Shown here: positions 1 to 5,895 of the stretch, in pieces
Position numbering within the stretch: the first letter of the stretch is position 1
Layout: each line of letters opens with the position of its first letter
Assembly (NCBI GenBank): GCA_900320815.1
Contig: ONTY01000033.1
Coordinates: 1-8,663, forward strand
Source of the DNA: an uncultured Pseudomonadota bacterium
Lineage (GTDB): Bacteria > Pseudomonadota > Gammaproteobacteria > Burkholderiales > Burkholderiaceae_C
Direction: 5' to 3'
DNA: 8,663 nucleotides
The notes under the pieces: model-generated
Told to the model about the DNA's origin: nothing
The model's input: the letters and a program-made list of their open reading frames with translations, nothing else
Databases searched by the model: none
Made by a program: the position numbers and the translations under genes

Positions 1-4
1 GTCC

Positions 5-34
5 CCTCCCGCGAAAAAACTGCCAGCGGGGAGG
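5..34. other. imperfect GC-rich hairpin at window edge
   Basis: CCTCCC (5-10) can pair with GGGAGG (29-34), and the next two bases, GC (11-12), with GC (26-27) if G28 is bulged. The loop holds a run of six A. A few T residues follow on the plus strand but no clean T-tract, so this is at best a weak terminator for a gene to the left of the window. Its function is unknown. Apart from this hairpin I see no gene or strong signal in 1-130. Confidence 0.25.
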
Positions 35-130
35 ACTTCTTCAATGCTTCTTTTGCCGCGTGATATGTATCAATCGCGATGTCGTCAGCGCCACTTTGAA
101 ATTTGGTGGTTTTTTTTGCCCCACATTTGC

Positions 131-188
131 ATACTCTGCATATTAGTGCTGCATTGCCCGCAACATAGGCGGGCATTCAAGCTATACC
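131..188 (+). repeat. 58-bp conserved intergenic module, copy C
   Basis: Read on the plus strand: ATACTC (131-136), 16 bases, ATTGCC (153-158), 13 bases, GGCA (172-175), 7 bases, TATACC (183-188). The same blocks at the same distances occur at 1654-1711 and 4867-4924 on the other strand. The centre can also form a hairpin, TGCCCGC (155-161) with GCGGGCA (169-175). No T-tract follows on either strand, so it is not a standard terminator. By hand alignment it matches copy A at 39 of 58 positions and copy B at 34 of 58. It lies 26 bases past the stop of the unknown minus-strand gene and points into it. If TATACC is a -10 element, transcription would run antisense to that gene, since no plus-strand gene follows. 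Confidence 0.75.
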
Positions 189-214
189 GCTACGCTTCGC
201 AAGAGGCGACGCGT

Positions 215-1468
215 TTAGCGCAGTTCCATCAAATCGGTGGGCAGCGTGGCGGGCAGTGCAGGGGGCGGAGGGAGCGCGCTGTGCTGGCGCGAGGGGCGGT
301 AGCGTTTGGCGTCAAGCTGGATGGCGAGGGCTTCGTAGCCGTAGCGCATGGCGTCTTCGGCCAGGCAGCGGCGTAGGCCATCGCCGCCAAAGGCGATTTC
401 TTCCAGGTAGCCCGCGCGCTCGTGCACGATGTTTGTGGTGCAGTTCAGCGAGCAGGGCACCCAGGCGCTGGCCGCTTGGGCGATGATGTTGTCAATCATC
501 TGCACGCTGTGCAGCGCGCGTTCGCGCAAGGCGGGCAGCATGTCGCCTTGGGCAATATGGGCAAAGATGCTTTGTTTGAGGTTGGCCAGGCTCTGCGCCA
601 ATTCCATGCCTTTGAATACGTGCACGCGCATGCGCGCCACATCCAGTGCGCGGTCCAGCAGCATGGCGGTGGCGGCGGCGTTTTTTGCTTTGTTTTCTAT
701 GGGCAAAAGTATTTCGGGCGCTGCGCCTTCGGCGCGTGCGGCGTGTAGCCAGGTTTTGTAGCCGCCAATTTTGTTGAGCAGATATTCTTTGAGCACTTCC
801 AGAGCGGCACAGCGCGCCATGGCACTGGTGAGCCGGTCAAGAATGGGGCGGCGCATAGAGGTGTCTGAAATGACGGTGTACGAAAGCCCGCAGGCAAATT
901 GGATGTAGGAGAGGGAGATATTGCCATCCATCTCCACGTCACCCCAGTTTGGTGCGTAGCTGATAATATTTTTGAGGGCGTGGTAGGCCGCTTCGATGCG
1001 CTGCGGGCGGCTGTCCCAGGCGTGGCCGATGAGTGCGTCGAGCCGGGCGTGCATGTATTCGGCGACAGCCTGGAGTGCGGGCACGTGGCGGTAGACGCCG
1101 GCGGCGTCAAGGAAAATGGCGTTTTTGCTGTTGAAAATCAGGCCACTGCGTGGCGCGTCTGGAGAGGTGGCGGCGAACTTGAAAAGTCGACGCCAGCCGC
1201 CATTGGCGCCGGCGAGGATTTTTTGCAGCTGGCGCACATCTGATTGCTGCACCCGGCCAAACTCGTCTTTGTAGAGCGATGGATATTGGGCGCCGTCGGC
1301 AGAGTCGTTGGCGAAGTTTTTTTGGAAGTATTCCAGCGCATCGACACCGTCGATATTGCTCTCGCTTGGCATAGGCGCGTTGCCGGGCGCGGGCATTGTT
1401 ATGCCCGCCAGGCGGCGGCGGGGAGCGGGCGCAGAGGGCATGGCAGGGATGCTTGCAAAAGCTTTCAT
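215..1468 (-). CDS. unrecognised 417-residue protein with disordered termini
   Basis: I do not recognise this protein. It starts at ATG 1468. An in-frame TTG at 1477 would add three residues, and neither start has a clear ribosome binding site. Residues 1 to about 38 are rich in Pro, Ala, Ser and Met with a short basic patch (RRR near 17-19). From about 45 to 390 it is a mixed, probably helical globular protein with Cys at 193, 220, 339, 343 (CSLNC) and 368. The tail has a PPPP stretch near 400 and ends hydrophilic. I see no signal peptide and no transmembrane segment. Disordered ends around a soluble core are compatible with a secreted effector, but no domain proves this. The coding evidence is an intact frame, a coherent composition and the lack of a better frame. 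Hand counts on sampled lines give about 57% GC, below hom and the peptidase gene. It lies 232 bases beyond the hydrolase gene and is bracketed by two copies of the 58-bp module. I see no terminator after it. Confidence 0.7.
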   Translation of the reverse strand: MKAFASIPAMPSAPAPRRRLAGITMPAPGNAPMPSESNIDGVDALEYFQKNFANDSADGAQYPSLYKDEFGRVQQSDVRQLQKILAGANGGWRRLFKFAATSPDAPRSGLIFNSKNAIFLDAAGVYRHVPALQAVAEYMHARLDALIGHAWDSRPQRIEAAYHALKNIISYAPNWGDVEMDGNISLSYIQFACGLSYTVISDTSMRRPILDRLTSAMARCAALEVLKEYLLNKIGGYKTWLHAARAEGAAPEILLPIENKAKNAAATAMLLDRALDVARMRVHVFKGMELAQSLANLKQSIFAHIAQGDMLPALRERALHSVQMIDNIIAQAASAWVPCSLNCTTNIVHERAGYLEEIAFGGDGLRRCLAEDAMRYGYEALAIQLDAKRYRPSRQHSALPPPPALPATLPTDLMELR

Positions 1469-1653
1469 GGCGCGCAAAGGAACGTGTCAGTTCTGGTGTG
1501 GCTGCAAACATTACATCAGCCGCAGTGCGGCATGGCATCTACACACGCAACAGCCTGTAAACGGCGGGGCTGCCACCTGCCGCCAGCGCCTCGACGGTGT
1601 GCTCGTGGCGGGTGGGCAGGGGTGAAAAAAGGCAGTCTTGACTCAAATGCTGG

Positions 1654-1711
1654 GGTATATATTTGTTGCCGGTAATAGATGCGGGCAATATGTTATTTAG
1701 TTATGGAGTAT
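1654..1711 (-). repeat. 58-bp conserved intergenic module, copy B
   Basis: On the minus strand the blocks are ATACTC (1711-1706), 16 bases, ATTGCC (1689-1684), 13 bases, GGCA (1670-1667), 7 bases, TATACC (1659-1654). Spacing is identical to copies A and C. Hand alignment gives 37 of 58 identities with copy A, including a longer shared ATACTCCAT. The ATACTC end overlaps the last three codons and the stop of the DraG-type gene. If TATACC is a -10 element, transcription would start near 1647 and give the unknown gene at 1468 a leader of about 180 bases. Apart from this module I see nothing clear between 1469 and 1700. Confidence 0.78.
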
Positions 1712-2504
1712 CTGTATTTTTCATGTATGCCGCTTCAAACGCCAGCAGGATGGCGCGCTGCGCTTCGTCCAGGTATTCAAGGGCGCGTTGGCGCATCCAG
1801 TCTTCAATGCCCCAGTGCGCCTGGGCGATGGGGCCGGTGATGGCGGCGATGGTGTCGCTGTCGCCGCCAATCGAGATGGCGCTGCGGATGGCGTCTTCAA
1901 AGCTGGTGGATTCAAAAAAGGCCACGAGCGCCTGCGGCACGCTGCCCTGACAGGTGACGTCAAACTTGTAGCTGGCGCGGATGGAGTCCAGCGTGAAATC
2001 CAGCCGGTAGTAATGTTCTTCAATGTGCTGGCGGATTTCTGCGATGGATTTTCCGCTGCGCGCCAGATAAATGGCGGCGGCAGCAGCGCGCGCGCCTTTG
2101 ATGCCTTCAGGGTGGTTATGGGTGGGGCGGGTGACGGCGTCGGCAAGGGCAAGGGCTTCGTCAAGGCTGCGCGCGGCATAGCCGCAGGGGGAAACGCGCA
2201 TCGCCGAGCCGTTGCCGTAGCTGCCATAGGGCTGGGGATTGTCTGTTTGCAGCCATTTTCGGAACATGCCGCCGTAGCCGGCGTGAAAATATTGGCGCCC
2301 GATGCGCTGCATGTGTTTGATGGCGTTTTGTTCCAGGTATTGATAATCCGGGCGTGAATCCAGCAGCGCCTGTGCTATTGCCAGGCTCATTACGGTGTCG
2401 TCGGTGGGGTGGCATTTGGCTGAAAAAAAGCCAAAATCTTTGGTTTTGATGTTGTGCCATTCAAAGCGTGAGCCGACAATATCGCCGATGATTGCGCCAA
2501 GCAT
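1701..2504 (-). CDS. ADP-ribosylglycohydrolase (DraG/ARH family)
   Basis: A 267-residue protein of the ADP-ribosylglycohydrolase fold, whose known members remove ADP-ribose from proteins or other acceptors using a two-magnesium centre. Visible signatures in order are GDIVGSRFE (7-15), the metal-binding TDDT (34-37), NGSAMRVSP (98-106), THNHPEGIKGA (128-138) and GGDSDTIAAI (213-222) with the second pair of metal-binding Asp. Length is usual for the single-domain family. It is cytoplasmic, with no signal or membrane segment. The start at 2504 is well supported: AAGGAG lies 7 bases upstream (2517-2512). It begins 18 bases after the rsgA stop on the same strand, so it is probably the last gene of the peptidase-rsgA operon. 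No nitrogenase or ADP-ribosyltransferase gene is visible nearby, so the substrate is unknown and the name DraG should not be read as a nitrogen-fixation role. The last codons overlap copy B of the 58-bp module. Confidence 0.93.
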   Translation of the reverse strand: MLGAIIGDIVGSRFEWHNIKTKDFGFFSAKCHPTDDTVMSLAIAQALLDSRPDYQYLEQNAIKHMQRIGRQYFHAGYGGMFRKWLQTDNPQPYGSYGNGSAMRVSPCGYAARSLDEALALADAVTRPTHNHPEGIKGARAAAAAIYLARSGKSIAEIRQHIEEHYYRLDFTLDSIRASYKFDVTCQGSVPQALVAFFESTSFEDAIRSAISIGGDSDTIAAITGPIAQAHWGIEDWMRQRALEYLDEAQRAILLAFEAAYMKNTDTP

Positions 2505-2522
2505 GGTGTTTCTCCTTCGTGG

Positions 2523-3449
2523 TTACAGACATTCGTCATAAAACTGGCTGTAGAGTTTCCAGCGGTGTTCATCCAGCGCGCCGCCCTGCACGGCGGCGGT
2601 GACGCAACAGCCTGGCTCAGTGCGGTGCGTGCAGTTGTAAAAGCGGCAGCCGCCGGTGCGTGCGGCGATGTCGGGCATGCAGGCGGCAAGTTGCGCGGCT
2701 TCAATATGGCGCAGGCCAAATTGCTGAAAGCCGGGGGAGTCTATTAATGCGCTGGCCTTTTCTGCGTCCAGCCAATAGAGCGTGGTGGCGGTGGTGGTGT
2801 GGCGGCCAGATTGCAGCGCCTGCGATATGGCGCCGGTCTGCGCGGCAGCGCCGGGGATGAGGCGGTTGATGAGCGTGCTTTTGCCCGCGCCGCTGGGGCC
2901 AAGCAGCAAGGTGGTGTGCCCGCGCAGCAGGGGCAGCAGAGCGGCTTTGGGCGCGGTGTCTGCCGCGTGTTCGCCCACAGCGCACAGCGGCAGCACGGCG
3001 TAGCCGGCGGCGCGGTAGGGCGCAAGGCGCGCGAGGGCGTGTGCGAAGGGGGCGGCGAGGTCGGCTTTGTTGAGCGCAATGAGGGCGGGAATGTGCGCAG
3101 CTTCGCAGGCGATGAGGGCGCGGGCGGTTTGCTCCAGCGAGGGCGCGGGTTCGGCAGCCAGCACGATGAGCACCTGGCTGATGTTGGCGGCAAAGCGGCG
3201 GGCGCGCACTTCATCTTGCCGGTAGAGCAGGCTGCGGCGCGGCTCTACCCGCTCAATGACGCCGCCATCCGCGACGGCGCGCCAGCGCACGGCATCGCCC
3301 ACGGTGGCGTCCATTTTTCTGCCGCGCATCTGGCAGGCGATGCGCTGGCCTGCGGGTGTTTCTATGAGGCACTGCCGCCCACGGCTGGCGACGACGAGTG
3401 CCTGCGGCAGGGCGTCGTTTTCTTTGGACGGGGCGGGGCGCTTGGCCAT
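2523..3449 (-). CDS. rsgA: ribosome small subunit-dependent GTPase RsgA
   Basis: This is RsgA (YjeQ), a circularly permuted GTPase that checks late 30S ribosomal subunit maturation in the cytoplasm. The 308-residue protein has an N-terminal OB-fold region (about 15-70, including GRKMDATVGDAV). The GTPase motifs follow in permuted order: G4 NKAD (127-130), G1 GPSGAGKST (184-192), the switch GRHTTT (215-220) and G3 DSPG (237-240). A C-terminal zinc site has C268, C273, H275 and C281 in the expected C-x4-C-x-H-x5-C pattern. All key residues are present and the length is normal. The start ATG (3449-3447) shares its first base with the stop TGA of the upstream peptidase gene (3451-3449). No Shine-Dalgarno sequence precedes it, which points to translational coupling. 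Confidence 0.97.
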   Translation of the reverse strand: MAKRPAPSKENDALPQALVVASRGRQCLIETPAGQRIACQMRGRKMDATVGDAVRWRAVADGGVIERVEPRRSLLYRQDEVRARRFAANISQVLIVLAAEPAPSLEQTARALIACEAAHIPALIALNKADLAAPFAHALARLAPYRAAGYAVLPLCAVGEHAADTAPKAALLPLLRGHTTLLLGPSGAGKSTLINRLIPGAAAQTGAISQALQSGRHTTTATTLYWLDAEKASALIDSPGFQQFGLRHIEAAQLAACMPDIAARTGGCRFYNCTHRTEPGCCVTAAVQGGALDEHRWKLYSQFYDECL

Positions 3450-4768
3450 CAGGCGGGGGGCAGCGCAGGGGTGAGCTGCGCGAGGCGCTCGAGCTGCGCA
3501 ATGCGCTCGGCAGCGGGCGGGTGCGAGTAGTAAAAGCGCGCATACAGCGCGTCGGGCGTGAGGGTGCTGGCGTTGTCGCGGTAGAGCTTGAGGAGTGCCG
3601 AGATGAGCGGCTGCGCGCTGGTGTGCAGCGCGGCCCAGGCGTCGGCCTCAAACTCATAGCGGCGCGATTGCGCCGCCAGCAGCGGCGAGAGGAAAAAACC
3701 GGCCAGCGGCGCCGCCAGCGCCATGAGGATGAGCGCCAGCGCACTGCTTGGCACTGCGCCGCCCATGCTGGCGGGCAGATTGGGCGCCGTGCCCAGCCCG
3801 GCATAAAAGCCGTTTTGCCCCGCCAGCCAGCCAAGCGCAGCCAACGCCGCCAGGCTCATGGCGGCCAGCGCCACGACGCGCCGCGCGATGTGGCGCCGGC
3901 GCCAGTGGCCGATTTCATGCGCCAGCACGGCTTCAATTTCCTGTGGCGCAAGCTGCGCCAGCAGCGTGTCAAACAGCACCACGCGGCGCGCGGCGCCAAA
4001 GCCGGTGAAGTACGCATTGGCGTGCGTGCTGCGGCGGCTGCCGTCCACCACCAGCAGGGCGCTGGCGCGCAGGCCGGCGCGCGCCATCAGCGCCGTCAGG
4101 CGCGCGGCAAGCGACGCATCGGTCAGCGGCGCAAAGCGGTTGAACAGCGGCGCAATCCACATCGGCCACACCACCATCATCAGCAGCGAAAAGCCCATCC
4201 ACAGCGCCCACACCCACAGCCACCACGCACCGCCCGCTGCCTGCATGAACAGCAGCACCAGCGCCAGCAGCGGCGCGGCCAGCAGCAGCGCCAGCAGCGC
4301 GGACTTGGCCGTGTCCACCAGCCACAGGCGCCATGTGGTGCGGTTGAAGCCAAAGCGCTGCTCGAGCACAAAGGTTTGATACAGCGACACGGGCACATCC
4401 AGCAGCGCGCCGATGGCGCCAAACGCTAGCAGCAGCGCCAGCGGCTGCAGCAGCGGGCGCGGGCCAATCGCCTCCAGCAGCGCGACGTTGAGCGCCTGCA
4501 GCCCGCCGAACAGCGTCCAGCCCAGCAGCACGGCAGCCTCCAGCGGCAGCGCCAGCAGCGCCAGGCGCACGCGCGCGAGCGTGTAGTCCGCTGCCTTCTG
4601 GTGCGCGGGCAAGTCAATGGTGGCGGCAAAAGCTGTGGGCACCGCGCCGCGATGCTGCGCCACACAGCGCGCCTGCCGCCGCAGCAGCCACAGCTGCACA
4701 GCAGCGCGCGCCAGCAGCAGCGCGGCAAACACAAACGTCACCAGCGGGGCGGGGAGGGTGTTGTTCAT
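3449..4768 (-). CDS. M48 family metallopeptidase, Ste24 (CAAX protease 1) type
   Basis: A 439-residue integral inner-membrane zinc peptidase of the M48A/Ste24 group. These enzymes cleave membrane or prenylated proteins in eukaryotes; the bacterial substrates are mostly unknown. The zinc motif is HEIGHW (H284, E285, H288), and E372 in the EFEAD motif is the expected third ligand. Other family marks are HQKAADYTLAR (56-66), NAYFTGFG (251-258) and SHPP (415-418). Several hydrophobic segments are visible, near 8-28, 67-95, 107-125, 155-178, 183-205, 297-316 and 343-362. ATG 4768 has no clear ribosome binding site but gives a length close to the family norm. The gene is very GC-rich, with runs of Leu/Ala codons that read as CAG/GCC repeats on the plus strand. 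It is first in the operon with rsgA and faces yciB across a 214-base divergent region. Confidence 0.95.
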   Translation of the reverse strand: MNNTLPAPLVTFVFAALLLARAAVQLWLLRRQARCVAQHRGAVPTAFAATIDLPAHQKAADYTLARVRLALLALPLEAAVLLGWTLFGGLQALNVALLEAIGPRPLLQPLALLLAFGAIGALLDVPVSLYQTFVLEQRFGFNRTTWRLWLVDTAKSALLALLLAAPLLALVLLFMQAAGGAWWLWVWALWMGFSLLMMVVWPMWIAPLFNRFAPLTDASLAARLTALMARAGLRASALLVVDGSRRSTHANAYFTGFGAARRVVLFDTLLAQLAPQEIEAVLAHEIGHWRRRHIARRVVALAAMSLAALAALGWLAGQNGFYAGLGTAPNLPASMGGAVPSSALALILMALAAPLAGFFLSPLLAAQSRRYEFEADAWAALHTSAQPLISALLKLYRDNASTLTPDALYARFYYSHPPAAERIAQLERLAQLTPALPPA

Positions 4769-4866
4769 CGTGTGTCAACAAGAAAGCGTGGGGCAGTGCC
4801 TGGGCGCGGCAGTATGCCGCAGTGCGTCACTGCAGAGAATGTCGCCTTCTGGAAGAAAGAAGCAAG

Positions 4867-4924
4867 GGTATACAGTAATTGCCCGCATATCGTGCTGGCA
4901 ATAGAGCATAAAAGCATGGAGTAT
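4867..4924 (-). repeat. 58-bp conserved intergenic module, copy A, in the divergent peptidase/yciB region
   Basis: On the minus strand the blocks are ATACTC (4924-4919), 16 bases, ATTGCC (4902-4897), 13 bases, GGCA (4883-4880), 7 bases, TATACC (4872-4867). This copy has the best dyad: ATTGCC, C, GCA, five bases, TGC, T, GGCAAT (4878-4902), symmetrical except for one position. It is the only strong structure in the divergent region 4769-4982, so it is a candidate operator or promoter for the peptidase operon, yciB or both. With TATACC as a -10 element, the peptidase leader would be about 90 bases. I found no convincing TTGACA/TATAAT pair for either gene. Confidence 0.8.
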
Positions 4925-4982
4925 TCAGACGCAACGGCCATCGCACCGCAGCAGCGCGTGCGCCGCTACACTGCGCGCCCCT

Positions 4983-5528
4983 ATGAAAGTGCTGCTTGAC
5001 TTCCTGCCGCTGGTGCTGTTTTTTATTGCCTACAAACTCTGGGGCATTTACGCCGGCACCGCCACACTCATGGCCGCCACGGCGGCGCAAATGGCGATTG
5101 TTTATGCGATTGATAAAAAACTCTCGCCCATGCACCGCGCCACGCTGGCGCTGATTTTGGTGTTTGGCGCGCTCACACTCATTTTGCAGGATGAACGCTT
5201 TATCAAATGGAAACCCACCGTGCTCTACGGCGCCATGTCTGCCGTGCTGGCGGTGGCGCTGTGGGGTTTCAAACGCAATTTCCTGAAAATCATGCTCGGC
5301 GCGCAAATTCGCCTGCCCGACGCCGTGTGGCGGCGCCTCACCGCCGCCTGGGTGGTGTATGGCATATTCATGGCGGCGCTCAACGGCGTGATGGCAGCGT
5401 ATTTTTCTACCGACGCCTGGGCCAATTTCAAGCTCTGGGGTTTTCTCTTTCCCATCGTTTTTATAGTCGGGCAGGGTTTTTACCTGATGCGCCATATTGA
5501 ACTGCCGCCGGAGGATGCTGCCCCATGA
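4983..5528 (+). CDS. yciB: septation protein A / inner membrane protein YciB
   Basis: A 181-residue multi-spanning inner-membrane protein of the YciB/IspZ family, linked in Enterobacteria and Shigella to cell-envelope integrity, division and intracellular spread. Family marks are DFLPLVLFF (6-14) at the N-terminus, [13 protein letters not shown] (68-80), the ALN site (132-134) in a hydrophobic segment, and WGFLFPIVF (152-160). About five membrane segments are visible, and the length is typical. The start ATG has no obvious Shine-Dalgarno sequence but gives the expected N-terminus. The stop TGA overlaps the start of the next gene (ATGA, 5525-5528), so the two are probably translated together. 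A conserved 58-bp module lies 58 bases upstream. Confidence 0.95.
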   Translation: MKVLLDFLPLVLFFIAYKLWGIYAGTATLMAATAAQMAIVYAIDKKLSPMHRATLALILVFGALTLILQDERFIKWKPTVLYGAMSAVLAVALWGFKRNFLKIMLGAQIRLPDAVWRRLTAAWVVYGIFMAALNGVMAAYFSTDAWANFKLWGFLFPIVFIVGQGFYLMRHIELPPEDAAP

Positions 5529-5824
5529 CTGCGCTGCCAGCCAGCGGCGATAAAGCCACGCGCATCGCCGCATGCCTGCGTGAGCGGCTGAACACGCGCG
5601 CCGTGCACGTGGTCGATGAGAGCGCCAGGCACGCCGGCCACACGCCGCACGCTGGTGGCGCCCCCGTTACGGGCGGCGGCACGCATTTTCGCGTGCGCGT
5701 GGCCTCGCCACTGTTTGAGGGGCAATCGCACCTTGCCTGCCACCGCCTCGTCTATCAGGCGCTGCACCAGTTGCTTGTGTGCGAAGGCGTGCACGCCCTC
5801 GCCATAGAAATTGTGCGCAGATAA
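5525..5824 (+). CDS. BolA family protein
   Basis: A 99-residue BolA-like protein with a class II KH-like fold, cytoplasmic. Family members bind monothiol glutaredoxins and take part in iron-sulphur cluster handling or transcription regulation. Seen here: DESARHAGH (31-39), [10 protein letters not shown] (50-59), [14 protein letters not shown] (64-77) with the conserved His73 of the HRLVY motif, and GVHALAI (88-94). These match the usual BolA layout, and the length is normal. The start is fixed by the ATGA overlap with yciB, and GGAGG lies 10 bases upstream (5510-5514). Placement after yciB and before a secreted parvulin is, from memory, common in Burkholderiales. A strong terminator follows the stop by 18 bases. 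Which BolA subfamily it belongs to cannot be settled from sequence alone. Confidence 0.93.
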   Translation: MTALPASGDKATRIAACLRERLNTRAVHVVDESARHAGHTPHAGGAPVTGGGTHFRVRVASPLFEGQSHLACHRLVYQALHQLLVCEGVHALAIEIVRR

Positions 5825-5842
5825 AATCCGCACCTTTTTGTG

Positions 5843-5873
5843 CCCGCGCCCCAGAGGCGCGGGTGTTTTTCTT
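5843..5873 (+). terminator. rho-independent terminator after the BolA gene
   Basis: A perfect 8-bp GC-only stem (5843-5850 with 5856-5863), loop CCAGA, followed by TGTTTTTCTT. It works on the plus strand only, since there is no T-tract on the other side. Only 22 bases separate its end from the next start codon. Confidence 0.9.
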
Positions 5874-5895
5874 CACACCACACCTTTTCACTGAC

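Noticed and set aside
128..154. Three TGCAT pentamers at 128, 137 and 150
   Set aside because: Spacing is irregular and they are not shared with the other module copies, so probably chance.
1638..1663. TTGACT (1638-1643) and TATATT (1658-1663) on the plus strand, promoter-like
   Set aside because: The spacer is only 14 bases and no plus-strand gene follows. TATATT is better explained as part of module copy B.
1468..1701. Toxin-immunity pair: unknown protein as an ADP-ribosyltransferase with the DraG-type hydrolase as its immunity protein
   Set aside because: No R-S-E or H-Y-E type transferase motif is visible in the unknown protein, and the two genes are 232 bases apart. Kept only as an untested idea.
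4230..4300. CAG/GCC-rich repeat-like stretch in the peptidase gene
   Set aside because: It follows from Leu/Ala-rich membrane helices with uniform codon choice. No regular repeat unit.
3398..4429. Long plus-strand frame (343 codons) opposite the peptidase gene
   Set aside because: Rich in Arg, Gln and His with no domain. It is the antisense shadow of GC-rich Leu/Ala codons in a gene with all its catalytic motifs.
4773..4778. TTGACA on the minus strand just before the peptidase start
   Set aside because: A -10 element at the right distance would lie inside the gene, and none is there.
4827..5573. Minus-strand frame across the divergent region and yciB
   Set aside because: His/Arg/Gln-rich shadow of yciB. 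It would cross the divergent control region and the yciB-bolA junction.
5779..5895. Upstream extension of the isomerase frame
   Set aside because: It would overlap the BolA gene, run through a terminator hairpin and put 39 residues before an obvious signal peptide.
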